64,000 nucleotides of DNA, from contig OY725493.1 of the NCBI GenBank assembly GCA_963281255.1, positions 2,821,857 through 2,885,856 on the forward strand, given 5' to 3'. Origin of the DNA: Aphrocallistes beatrix (taxonomy: Eukaryota; Porifera; Hexactinellida; Sceptrulophora; Aphrocallistidae). Under the pieces are notes generated by a model. The model saw nothing but the letters and a program-made list of their open reading frames with translations, was not told the origin of the DNA and ran no database searches. The translations under genes were made by a program, and so were the position numbers. Every line of letters begins with the position of its first letter. Position 1 is the stretch's first letter. Shown here one piece after another: positions 43,476 through 53,245 of the stretch.

Positions 43476-45365
43476 CAGTGGTTCCCAACCTGGGGTACGC
43501 GAGCCATTTTGTCAGGGGTACGCGAACTACTTAATTGAGATATCAGATTATTGGTAACTTGTAGATTCAAGTTGACGAATCATAATAAAGTTGGCGCTAA
43601 AAACTTACTGTGATTCACTGTATCCTACTTACGTATGTATTCATTAGTGTTTTATATAAACATAATATTTCAGTCATAAATATAAATAGATAGTATGTAC
43701 TTTTCTCTACATTCTTATTCCGCAATATTGTGTACCCTTATTCATAATGGCATCTGGAAAGAAAAGACGATTGTATTCCGACGAATATATCAAATATGGT
43801 TTTACTTCGATCAATATCAATAACATTGAGCGTCCACAATGCGTTATCTGCCTTAAAACACTTTCTGCTGACAGCATGAAACCAAGCTTTTGAGTAGGCA
43901 TTTTGAAACATGTCATCCTGAACTTAAAGGCAGAGATCCCTCATATTTTGAACGAAAATAAAGTGGTGTAAAGAAAGCCCGATTAGATACCACTGGCACG
44001 TTTAATCAGCTTTCAGTTTCGGCAATTGAAGCGTCTTATGCTATTTCCTTGAAAATAGCTCAACAAAAGAAACCACATACAATTGGGGAAACTTTGATCC
44101 TTCCTTGCATCAAAGAAGCAGTTAAGTTAATGTTAGGTGAAGATAACGTTAAGAAATTAGCACCATTATCCATTTCCAATAACACTGTTCACCGTCGTAT
44201 CGTAGATATGTCAGAAGATGTCAAGTTACAAGTTGTATCTGAGATGAAAACAGCACCATTGGGTTTATTCAGTATCCAGTTAGATGAGTCAACAGATGTA
44301 GTTTCATGTGCTCAGCTAATTTGCTTTGCCAGATATATCCATGATAGGGAATTCAAAGAAGATTTTCTCTTTTGTCTGCCTTTACAAACAACAACAAGAG
44401 GAATTGATGTTTTTGAAAAAGTTAACGAATTCTTTATCGATAACGGTTTGGTCTGGCAAAACCTATGTGGTGTCTGTACTGATGGGGCTCCTGCAATGTT
44501 AGGACGTCATTCAGGATTTCAAGCCCGAGTTAGAACTCAAGTTCCAGAAGTTTTGTCACTTCATTGCATGATACATAGACATGCTCTTGCTGCTAAAACA
44601 CGAAAACACGATACTTGACTTTGTGGATAAGGTCAATGCATTCATAATGAAACTAGGCTGTGGAGTGGTCAAATTAGCAAAGGAAAATTGGACCAGTTTC
44701 ATACTTTGAATCCACTCACTACGGAGAAGAAGACAGTTTTAGATGTTGAAACGAAAGAGGTAATTCTGGCGCACTTGAGAGCACTACAGAAAGAATTTTT
44801 GTTATATTTTGAAGATGTGAATGACAGAGATTTCAAATTTGTCAGAAATCCTTTCAAAGTTGATTTTAATTCGATCCCAGAAGCCGAACAGGAAGAATTC
44901 ATTGAATTGATCAATGATAGCAGTGCAAAAGAATTGTTCGCTGAAGTTCATCTGATTAGTTTCTGGTGCAAGATGGTCAATGCCTACCCCAAAGTATCTA
45001 AACTGGCTATTAGACTGCTACTCCCATTTCCTTCCACTTACTTGTGTGAATCCGGTTTTTCGACACTGTTTCACATAAAAAACCAAACACAGGAATCGAT
45101 TGTCTGTTCAAGACGACATGCGATGTGCAATTGCAAAGACTTCGCCTGACATTAAGAAACTAGCTGCATTGAAGCAATCGCAACCGTCTCATTAACACAC
45201 GTAATTTATTATACAGTACGTTATATATAAATCTACTCCTCAAAGCAATTCTTTCTAGTAAATAAACATTCATACAATAAACCCAACTATACTTTTTCAC
45301 AGGGGTACGCGGTAAATTTTCTATCTCGAAGGGGTACGTGAGTTAGGAAAGGTTGGGAACCACTG
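43476..45365 (+). mobile_element. hAT transposon, 1.9 kb, nested in Harbinger
   Basis: The ends CAGTGGTTCCCAACCT and GGTTGGGAACCACTG are inverted. The subterminal GGGGTACGCGAGCC and CCCCTTCGAG-side sequences are also mirrored. The flanking octamers AACAAAAG (43468-43475) and AACTAAAG (45366-45373) differ at one base, an 8-bp hAT duplication. It contains a broken BED/hAT transposase gene. Confidence 0.9.
43747..45195 (+). pseudogene. hAT transposase, ZBED5/SCAND3-like, frameshifted and deleted
   Basis: It starts at ATG (MASGKKRRLYSDEYIKYGFT). A BED finger is readable as CVICLKTLSAD...HFETCHPE, but a missing base near 43891 causes a stop in the middle of it. The 189-codon frame 44049-44618 has the RNase H-like core: LGLFSIQLDESTDVVSCAQL (catalytic D), then CTDGAPAMLG and LHCMIHRHALAAKT. 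After a deletion, frame 44688-45149 gives the C-terminal half with the dimerisation segment LAIRLLLPFPSTYLCESGFS, and a third frame gives DDMRCAIAKTSPDIKKLAAL to the end. Insertion of several hundred bases would be needed to match the usual ~600-residue length. It is non-functional. Confidence 0.8.
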
Positions 45366-46344
45366 AACTAAAGTTATGAATAGCAAACTGATCCCTGTAG
45401 TGTTTTGCAGCAATATGTCCAGTTTCCTCAAATGTAAACGGTTCATCCATAATGCTTGTATGATTGTCAATAGTGGAATCTTCCAATATGGGCTGCTTCC
45501 AAACAATAGTCATATTATGAAGAACAGCACAGGCAAGAATAATAGTGCAGACTTTATCTGGAGCCATCCGGATCTCGCCGTGAAGGCAATGAAATCTTCT
45601 CTTCCATCTCCCAAAGGTTTGCTCGATTAATACACGAGTTTTTTTGTGGGAGTAATTATAATTCTCTTGGGAATTTGAAGCAGGTTGCCTGTATGGAGTT
45701 AATAAATAGGGTTTCAGCATATACCCACTATCAGCTAATATATGCTCACCAGCCAAGAAGTTATTCTCCACATATGTTCTGACCTGAGAGAGCTTCCAAA
45801 TACGTGAGTCATGAACTGAACCGGGGAATCTTGCCAATACATCGGAAAATCTGCCATCAGATAGACAGATAGCTTGGACATTTATGGAGTGGTAGAAATG
45901 TCGGTTTACATAATCTGCCTCATTTTCAGAAGGCTTTTGAATACGAACATGCGTTCCATCTACAAGTCCAAGAACGCCGGGGAGGTTCGCGAGCTCATAA
46001 AACTGTGACTTAATCGTAGCCTTGTCAGCAGAACCGGGCATGCTAATAAACTTTGAATATACCGATTGCAGTACAAGTGCAACGGCTCTAATGTACCTGC
46101 AAGCTGAGGGTTGGCTCACGTGAACTCCATCGCCACAAATAATCTGAAAAGTACCAGATGCAAAAAATTGTAGAGCAACACAAACTTGTACATGTGGATG
46201 TGCAGCATGAGATCTATCAGTTGTATTAAGATGATCAACTATGATCTCTGTAATCTTTAATATTGCTGACCTTGAGAAGCGAAAACGCTGCATCAATTCT
46301 AGATCATCATAGAATTCCAGAGGATCACTACGATCTCTGAACAC
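45343..46344 (-). CDS. Harbinger DDE transposase (HARBI1-like), 333 aa, C-terminus altered
   Basis: An open frame with the full DDE_4 core. An N-terminal helix-turn-helix region (about residues 15-100, with ELMQRFRFSRSAILKITEII) precedes three catalytic blocks: GVLGLVDGTHVRIQKP (first D, about residue 128), HILADSGYMLKPYLLTPYR (second D, about 204) and RVLIEQTFGRWKRRFHCL (E, about 240). The C-terminal LACAVLHNM is typical. Length and layout match HARBI1-type proteins of about 350 residues. The last eight or so residues (SVVPNLS) and the stop come from the terminal repeat of the hAT element inserted at 45366. The original end, a few residues longer or shorter, lies beyond it. The gene is otherwise intact, so this copy may have been active until recently. 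Confidence 0.85.
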   Translation of the reverse strand: MFRDRSDPLEFYDDLELMQRFRFSRSAILKITEIIVDHLNTTDRSHAAHPHVQVCVALQFFASGTFQIICGDGVHVSQPSACRYIRAVALVLQSVYSKFISMPGSADKATIKSQFYELANLPGVLGLVDGTHVRIQKPSENEADYVNRHFYHSINVQAICLSDGRFSDVLARFPGSVHDSRIWKLSQVRTYVENNFLAGEHILADSGYMLKPYLLTPYRQPASNSQENYNYSHKKTRVLIEQTFGRWKRRFHCLHGEIRMAPDKVCTIILACAVLHNMTIVWKQPILEDSTIDNHTSIMDEPFTFEETGHIAAKHYRDQFAIHNFSSVVPNLS

Positions 46345-46911
46345 ACTCTCTCTCTCTCTCGAGTGACTCTCCCGAATCTTCTGCTAAAAACAATGGGATC
46401 ATTCCTGCCATTTAGATAAGCCGAGAAAGGTGTATGATAATATTAATAACAAATGAAAAAATGCATATAATTTTTTCATTATAAACCTAATTATACTCGA
46501 GTAAATTTCATCGGAGTGCAAGTAAGATCACACTGGTATTTCACTAGCATAAGTTTTGCAATGCACATTCCTAATCACATTCAAAAGATGTGTTGGTTGC
46601 CATAAAGATTCCTTGCTTCCTTTGATATTGACTAGTGTAGAATAATTATAGATTACATACATAAAACAATAAATTTTCATAATAGAATTCAATCAAGCCA
46701 AAACAATATTTAACCACAGATATTCGACACTCACCAGGCATTCCAGGCGGTACAACTACATAGATAGAAGCTATGTCTTACAGGAGTGGGTTAATCAATC
46801 TTCTTTGCTCATAATATTGACATTAATGGCCTCAATTTTGCTCAAAAAGAAGAAATATAGTTTATTTTTACTAGATCAATAATAAATGACTACTTACCAT
46901 TACTAATATTA

Positions 46912-47418
46912 CAAGCGCGCTTCGCTTGCTTGCGCTGCGCGGCTGGCGGACACTTCGTGTCCGCGGGAGGCTCTCTTCGGTCGCCTGGAGGTGACATTGG
47001 TTGATTATAAGGGAGATATCATCTCTAAATATGTCCATCTTAGTTTTAAAATCGATTTCACTCGAAAAGTCACCAAATTTATCAATTTTTAAAATTTTGA
47101 TAATGATGACGTCATAACAAAGTGATGAGTCATCATTTTTTGATGATAGTTACATCATATGTGAGGTATGTTAGTATACATATTCTATTAAAATTTCAGC
47201 TTTCTATCTCCTATAATGGCTGAGTTATGTCCGAATAACTGTGTTGCTTAACTTTTAAAAATGTGACAATGACGTCATAATTCCATGATGAGTCGACATT
47301 TTGCTCTGAGCTCAGAACTTACTGGAGCCATAGCCAAAAGACTCCCACATGCCAAAAGACTCCCACATGCCAAAAATTAGCTTTCCATGACCGGCAGTTT
47401 CTTCAATCAATTCGTTAC

Positions 47419-47456
<38 letters not shown>

Positions 47457-47479
47457 TAATCGAGTTTTAATAGTAAGGA
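46912..47479 (-). mobile_element. HelA copy, complete, nested in Harbinger
   Basis: Starts CAAGCGCGCTTCGCTTGCTT and ends AATAGTAAGGA. It has a full (TA)n tract between CAATTCGTTACAG and ACACATTAATCGAG. On the minus strand it is preceded by A and followed by T. At 568 bp it is the cleanest reference copy of the family in the window. CCCACATGCCAAAAGACT is duplicated. Confidence 0.8.
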
Positions 47480-47693
47480 TACTTCAGTTTTGTATTTGAT
47501 TAGTATAATGCTATATTCTAATCATATTAACCCTAACGTTATTTCTAAGTTCGATCTTAAGATCGATCTTAAGTTCGATCTTAATTCTTACTGAATAGCT
47601 CTAAGTTTGATCTAAAGATCGATCTTAAGACTTAAGATCGATCTTAATACTTAAGATCGATCTTAGTGCTTAAGATCTTAGTGAATACGGCTG

Positions 47694-48080
47694 CAGAAAA
47701 TTATTTTTTTGAGAAATTTCCAATAGATTCTCTTAATTTCGGGGATTTTCTGCATCTCAGAATCCATAGGTTTTAGCGATACATAGTATAGTATTATCAA
47801 GGTATAGGAAACTGCTGTTTCTGCAGTTTTTGATCGCTAAAGCTTATAGATTTAAAGTTTTGGTATTTCAACGGACCACTAAATCGGGAAATTTTGTCCG
47901 TACTGCGTGATATGTATTACTTGACATTTAAATAGCATATAATTTCTAAAATTAGTTGATATCATATTTTCTAAGTAATTCCAAAGAGAATTGTATTAAG
48001 AATCGGATTTTCGGACATAGGGGGCCAAAAGATTGTCTTCCGAAACTTGGACTTTCTTTTTATATGTTTTCAAGGATACA
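47694..48080 (-). repeat. R16 dispersed repeat, copy 3 (split by Harbinger)
   Basis: Continues from 42000-42040 on the other side of the Harbinger. AATTATTTTTTTGAGAAATT, GGAAACTGCTGTTTCTGCAG and AAGATTGTCTTCCGAAACTT match copies 1 and 2. The open frames at 47956-48235 are repeat-derived. Confidence 0.55.
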
Positions 48081-48359
48081 GACTAGATTCATATTTTGGC
48101 CTTGTTCGGAAGTTTTTTTGGGTTTTAATGTATTTTTTCGATTATTCTTGGACTATATGTCCAATAATGATTAAAGGTGTTGATTATCCTCTCCTCAAGA
48201 ATTGTTTGGATGGAGAAACACATTGTAATACTTGATGATGAGCGAGAAAAGGGAAAATTGAGTAATTAAGATTGGTCCCAAACTCCACTGATCTCAATTC
48301 ACGCAACTAAGATTTTGAGTCTGACTCATGGACAATTAGCACATTTCTAATCACCCAAA

Positions 48360-48485
48360 CTATGTTAGTGAAGATATTCGTGATCAGAACAAAATTTCCA
48401 GTAATTTAAGGGGTTTCATGGTCATACTCGGTGCACTTTAACTCTAGCAACCCATATAATTACAGTGGTATTGTAACTTCATTAG
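48360..48485. repeat. Solo terminal-box fragment of the long-TIR family
   Basis: GTGATCAGAACAAAATTTCC, then AGTAATTTAAGGGG and CTCTAGCAACCCATATAATT, parallel 19610-19700 in element 1 (AACAAAATTTCCAGCAATTT, CCTAGCAACCCAAGAATG). No partner arm is nearby. It lies just outside the donor of exon D. Confidence 0.45.
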
Positions 48486-48531
48486 GATACTAAATGTAAA
48501 AAATTAAACTAGTAGTATTACAAGCACTAAC

Positions 48532-49095
48532 CTGGATTGGATTATCAGTGGAAATAGGTAAAATATAGTTTCCAGCTACATCTTGAATAGAAATATTTGT
48601 AAGAGAGAGATAAGAATTGTTAATTGAAGTATAAAATCCAAGCAATGTTTTAATAATATTAAGGTCAGTGGTGCCAAGAGATATCCGCAAGATGGTCCCG
48701 TTAATTGAATTAGAATAAGAGCCATTGAGATTTGAATGCAAACTCGAGAGTCTGTGTGAGATTGATGTTGTATTGTTTATTGAGGAGTGTAGAGTTAATT
48801 GATCAATATTAAGACTTGCTGAATTCATTGTTTCTGTAAAATACAAATCGATTAGTGATTCATTGAGATTAACATAAAATTTGAATAAACTGGGAGGTGT
48901 CGAATCTGGGATGAATTCAATCGCTTTCAAAGGTGAAGAAAAAAGTATTGGATTAATTGGGTTATCATTCATATCAACAAGAAAGAAAGTTGAAATGCTC
49001 AAATAATTATCATCAATACTTTTAGCTAAACCTCTAATCTGCTTAATGCGATTGAGATCTGTTTGAGAAAGGAGAATCATGATGAACAAAGAATC
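48532..49095 (-). CDS. Giant repeat-domain protein, exon D
   Basis: A 188-codon open exon, phase 0 on both sides. The acceptor is GTTCTTATTTTAG, upstream of GATTCTTTG (at 49095). The donor is CAG then GTTAGT (exon end 48532). It begins in the middle of repeat 3 (ILLSQTDLNRIKQIRGLAKS), continuing directly from exon E, and then contains repeat 4 (DSTPPSLFKFYVNLNESLID through TDLNIIKTLL and ISIQDVAGNYILPI). The shared DLNRIK and VDMNDNPINPI motifs confirm that E and D belong together. Sequons are dense, and there are no Cys residues. Confidence 0.85.
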
Positions 49096-49249
49096 CTAAA
49101 ATAAGAACTATGATATAACTGGCTTCTATAATAAATATTAAAATAATTGTATAAAAAATAACTCTTGGCTATCTTAAAAATATATATTATAGTTCTAAGT
49201 GTCAAATTATCTGAAAATAACAACAAAGACCTATTCCTTTAATTATAAA

Positions 49250-49748
49250 CAAGCGCGCTTCGCTTGCTTGTGCTGCACGGCTGGCGGACATTTTGTGTCC
49301 GCCGGAGGATCCCTTCGGTCGCCTGGGGTCACATTGGTTAATTATAAGGGAGATAACATCTCTAAATACGTCTGTCCTACTGTTATAATCTATATCGCAC
49401 GAAAATTCACCAAATTTATCAATTTTTAAATTTTTTGATGAGTAATGATGACGTCATAACAAAATGATGAGTAATCATTTTTTGATGATAGTTGCATCAT
49501 ATGTGAGGTATGTTAGTATACAGATTCTATTAAAATTTTAGCTTTCTATCTCCCATAATGGCTGAGTTATGCTCGAATAACTGTATTGCTTAACTTTTTA
49601 AAATGTGACAATGACGTCATAATTCCATGATTAGTCGCCATTTTGCTCTGAGCTCAGAACTTGGTGGAGCCATAGCCAAAAGACTCCGACATGCCAAAAA
49701 TCAGCTTTCTGCGCCTGGCAGTTTCTTCAATCAATTCGTTACAGATAT
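49250..49748 (-). mobile_element. HelA copy
   Basis: Starts CAAGCGCGCTTCGCTTGCTT and has the body through GACAATGACGTCATAATTCC and CAATTCGTTACAGATATA. It is then broken by a partial MITE (CACTACCCGGACAAAAGTAT at 49752). It lies in the intron between exons E and D. Confidence 0.7.
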
Positions 49749-49924
49749 ATACACTACCCGGACAAAAGTATTCGGCCACCACGAAAACTTCCACATACAA
49801 ATACATAGGGCTTCCAAAAGTTCTCGTCCCAAATCTGTATTTCAAATGAGAGTGAAAATAGGATATTTTCAATTTCTCCATTGTATTCCTTAGGGGATCA
49901 GCTTCCAATTTATATATTGGTTTA

Positions 49925-50900
49925 TTTTAAAAGGACAATTATTGTGGTTCCTATATTAGATTTTTGTGCATCGGTTTAGGGCACTGCCTTTGAACGTGAT
50001 TTTTGGGGTTCCCTTTGATATACACTACCCGGACAAAAGTATTTGCACACTTCATTATCTTACGTGCATTTAATACTAAAATGGGTCTATTCACGAAGAT
50101 TAAAATTCCGAAACGGTAAGTGATACAACTAATCGGGTTTCAAATTCGAAATCTTCGCATTCGAATTAGTTATTGTAGGATATTTCTAATCAATTACTAA
50201 TTCCCAATTATTTCAAATTATCAATCACTGCCACCTTGTGCTACATATGTCCCTTTTTATCACTATACATGATGGTGATGTACAACTCCTTGTGCCACAG
50301 GTTGATAATTTACTCATTCGGTTGAGCCATTTGTTAGAAATCTTCAACTATTACTAATTCGAATGTGAAGATTTCGAATCTTAAATCAGACTCTTAATAG
50401 CTCTTAGAGTTCAATACTTTTCCTTTCATGAAAAGATCAATTTAGTACTATATGTATGGGGGAGAATATGGTGTACAAATACTTTTGTCCGGTTAGTGTA
50501 TTTCAGTTCTGATCAGATTTAGATTAAAACTGATCCCGCCATCCAATTCTACGCATCAACTAACATATAGATTGAATTCTCTGAAGTATTATAGTTTGAG
50601 GCTGAGGGAATAATTGTGTTTTGAAGTGGTTTACTACCATTTTTGTCCCACTTTTTGAGTGGCGAAAATTGACAAAAAATCCACTAAAAGTGGCATGATA
50701 TTTTTTCAACACGAGCAATACTATTGAACACCTCCCGATTACTTTTTCAGATTGGTTCTTAATTATTTCACCTTTTAATGACCTTATTCTACGATTTTCA
50801 CAACTTTTATTCTCCAAATTTAGTTTTAAGCCATTTTCAATGGGAAGATTCCAACTTTTCGACACTACCCTAAACCGATGCATAAAAATCTAATATAGGA
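49925..50900. repeat. Copy of the 3172-3950 repeat family, split by a MITE
   Basis: ATTATTGTGGTTCCTATATT on the left and ACCGATGCATAAAAATCTAA on the right, with TTAGATTAAAACTGATCCCG inside, match the inner arms and centre of 3298-3826. The MITE at 50023-50498 separates the parts. The frame at 50560-50883 is repeat-derived. Confidence 0.5.
50023..50498. mobile_element. MITE, CACTACCCGGAC family, TA duplication
   Basis: The ends CACTACCCGGACAAAAGTAT and ATACTTTTGTCCGGTTAGTG are inverted and flanked by TA. Long arms contain TTCGAAATCTTCGCATTCGAA-type mirror sequence. A truncated relative starts at 49752, and a related family member is at 52567-53044. Confidence 0.8.
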
Positions 50901-51495
50901 AAAATGATTACGTAGGTGATCAATTTAGATTGATAGAATAATTAGATCGCGGTTCACTCAGGTATCCTTCGTACTCAGTCATCGAAAGTAATAAGATTGT
51001 ATATGATGTATTTACTAAAATTGACTCCAATAAAGAAGAGTATTCCAAGATTTCTATATTGGTTCTTCTCGTTCCAACCTTATAAAAATAGCTTGTGCAA
51101 TAATATAGAATGAACAAAGTGGTGTGTATGGAGGGATTTGTGCCTATGCAATGTTTCATGTTGGGAAATATTAAGAAAACTTCTAATTCTATACTATCGA
51201 GTTGAGACGTTTAATGCAATTGTTTTGGGACATGATAAGACATCTTATCTCAAAAATATAAAAATACTTTTTCGTTTTCTTTTGTCGCTTCAACAGTTTT
51301 AATCTCAAATCTCAAGCAGTCTCATGTGTCCAGATTTAGAACAGTTCAAGTATATCAGAATTTAGCAGTTGAAGCGTGTCAGAATTCATTAATCTCATGT
51401 GTGTATAAATTGTTTATATCATCAAGAGTGGCTGTTTAACGTATTAGAAGAGTACTATATATTATGTAATGTCTAACTGCATTTTACCTACTAAT
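50901..51495. other. No gene recognised
   Basis: A minus-strand frame at 50920-51159 has no motif or splice context that I can support. The rest is AT-rich unique sequence in the E-D intron. Confidence 0.35.
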
Positions 51496-51838
51496 GGGGT
51501 TTTTAGGGGTGTAGATTTCGAATATCATATTTTCAGATCGATATGATAAATAATTGTTTACTTTTGTTTACAATGGATACATAAAGTAAACAAATGACAA
51601 AAATAGGCTAGAAACTAGCTTCCAACAGTTGACATGGGGTTTTTAGGGGTGTAGATTTCGAATATCATATTTTCAGATCGGTATGATAAATTATTCGTTG
51701 ACCTTTGTTTACAATATATATATAAAGGAAAAAAATCCAAAGATAGTTTAGATTGAGTAACTCTAGGCGCTCGCAGGGCGACTCTGCGGACACGCAGTGT
51801 CCGCAAGCCGCGCAGCGCAAGCAAGCGAAGCGCGCTTG
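51496..51838 (+). mobile_element. HelB-7, 5'-truncated
   Basis: Two internal units (GGGGTTTTTAGGGGTGTAGA occurs at about 51498 and 51638), then the hairpins CGGACACGCAGTGTCCG and the terminus AAGCGAAGCGCGCTTG, followed by T. A frame at 51615-51824 reads through the repeat and is not a gene. Confidence 0.65.
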
Positions 51839-52566
51839 TATATATTAAATTTGTAATGTGAAACGAATAAAATTAATACTTCCTTTAAACTCGAGTGAGA
51901 ATTCAGGCTTTATTAATTAGTTGGGTTAATTGATGAATTTTTCATCACAAATGCAATCAATTCCAATAATGGGTCGAATTCAATATTGAGGATACTAGTG
52001 AATCCATGGTCTCTCGCCATGTTAATCAAAAATCAGATAATCTCATTGCACTAAATTGCAAGCTAAAATTAGAATATTGATAAACTCAGTCGGTGTGTGT
52101 ATGAATGGGTGAATATATTCGACAAATAACAAGTCATTTAATTTTCAATGCGTAACGATAGCGTAATAAATTAATTATGGCTTATCATTTTGATTGATTA
52201 CACTTCGTTCTTTCCCATACAAATAGTCTAAATTGGATTTTTCATGAAGGGCAATACGTTAACATTCTAAAATACTCTGTCTCATTTCAGGTTCGAAATT
52301 TGTCTCATTTCAGGTTCATTTCAGGTTCGAAATTTACACATTTGAGCTAGTTAAAGTTTAAAATAACTAATAAATTACTCAACTCAATGAATAATCTTAT
52401 CAGCCTGAGTTACCATTGGTAATTTATTGCTGCCATGTAGAGTGGTTAAAATGGGCGTATGTTTCTCTTCTTCATGAATAGACCATTTTGTACAATTTGT
52501 ATGCGAAAAAGAGTTCAAATAATTTTGTCCCCTTAGTGTACATGTTCAGAAATAGTATCCACTATA
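51839..52566. other. Intron sequence with a truncated MITE
   Basis: From TTCGTTCTTTCCCATACAAA (52206) to TTTTGTCCCCTTAGTGTACA (52545) it resembles the interior and right end of the 52567-53044 MITE, diverged and lacking a left end. 51839-52200 shows nothing recognisable. Confidence 0.4.
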
Positions 52567-53044
52567 CACCAACCGGACAAAAGTATTTCAACACTTGATT
52601 CTTTCCCATACAAATAATACTAAAATGGGTCTATTCATGAAGAGGGTTACTTCTAAACGGTATGGGATACAGCTAATCGGATTCCAGATTCGAATAATAC
52701 GCATTCAAATTAGTCACAGGTTAATTTTTCTAATTAATCATTCATTCATAACTTTTTGTAATTATCAATCAGTGCCACCTTATGCCACATACACCCATTT
52801 TGACCACTATACTGATGGCAATGAATTACCTATGGTGGCTCAGGCTGATAAGATTGTTCAGTGAGTTGAGCAATTTATTAGTTATGTTCAACTATGACTA
52901 ATTCGAAAGTGTAGATTTCGAATCTGAAATCCGATTTTTAGTATCTCTTTGAATTTGAACGTATTGCCCTTCACGAAAAAATCCGATTTAGTATTATTTG
53001 TATGGGAAAGAATCAAGTGTTGAAATACTTTTGTCCGGTTGGTG
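52567..53044. mobile_element. MITE, CACCAACCGGAC family, TA duplication
   Basis: The ends CACCAACCGGACAAAAGTAT and ATACTTTTGTCCGGTTGGTG are perfect inverted repeats flanked by TA. The arms continue with TTGATTCTTTCCCATACAAA and its complement. The 89-codon frame inside is not a gene. Confidence 0.85.
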
Positions 53045-53245
53045 TACACTATCCATTAGACCAATTGAAAAAGTCGTGGTGATAGTTGTGCCAAAACTTT
53101 CCAAAGGAAAGCATTTTTACATTTCCAATATCCTCTAAAAATATATTTTAAGATCTTTTTGGTAAAACTGAACTGGAAATTATGAGAAATTAGCTATACA
53201 GGTTAGTGTCGGTAAATGTATTGACAAAATACACAAATTACTTAC

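Larger units (their letters stand above)
42044..47693 (-). mobile_element. PIF/Harbinger transposon, 5.65 kb, nested
   Basis: The terminal repeats CGGCCGTATTCACTAAG and CTTAGTGAATACGGCTG differ at one position. The flanking trinucleotides are CTG (42041) and CAG (47694), compatible with a 3-bp CWG target. Two uninterrupted R16 paralogues (15690 and 40557) show the site before insertion. It carries the usual two Harbinger genes, a Myb/SANT protein and a DDE transposase, both on the minus strand. Subterminal regions (42055-42160 and 47540-47690) are built of repeated AAGATCGATCTTAAG-type palindromes. A hAT (43476-45365) and a HelA (46912-47479) are nested inside. Confidence 0.85.

Noticed and set aside
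47956..48235. Two overlapping plus-strand frames
   Set aside because: They lie in an R16 repeat copy, and the frames are not open in the other copies.
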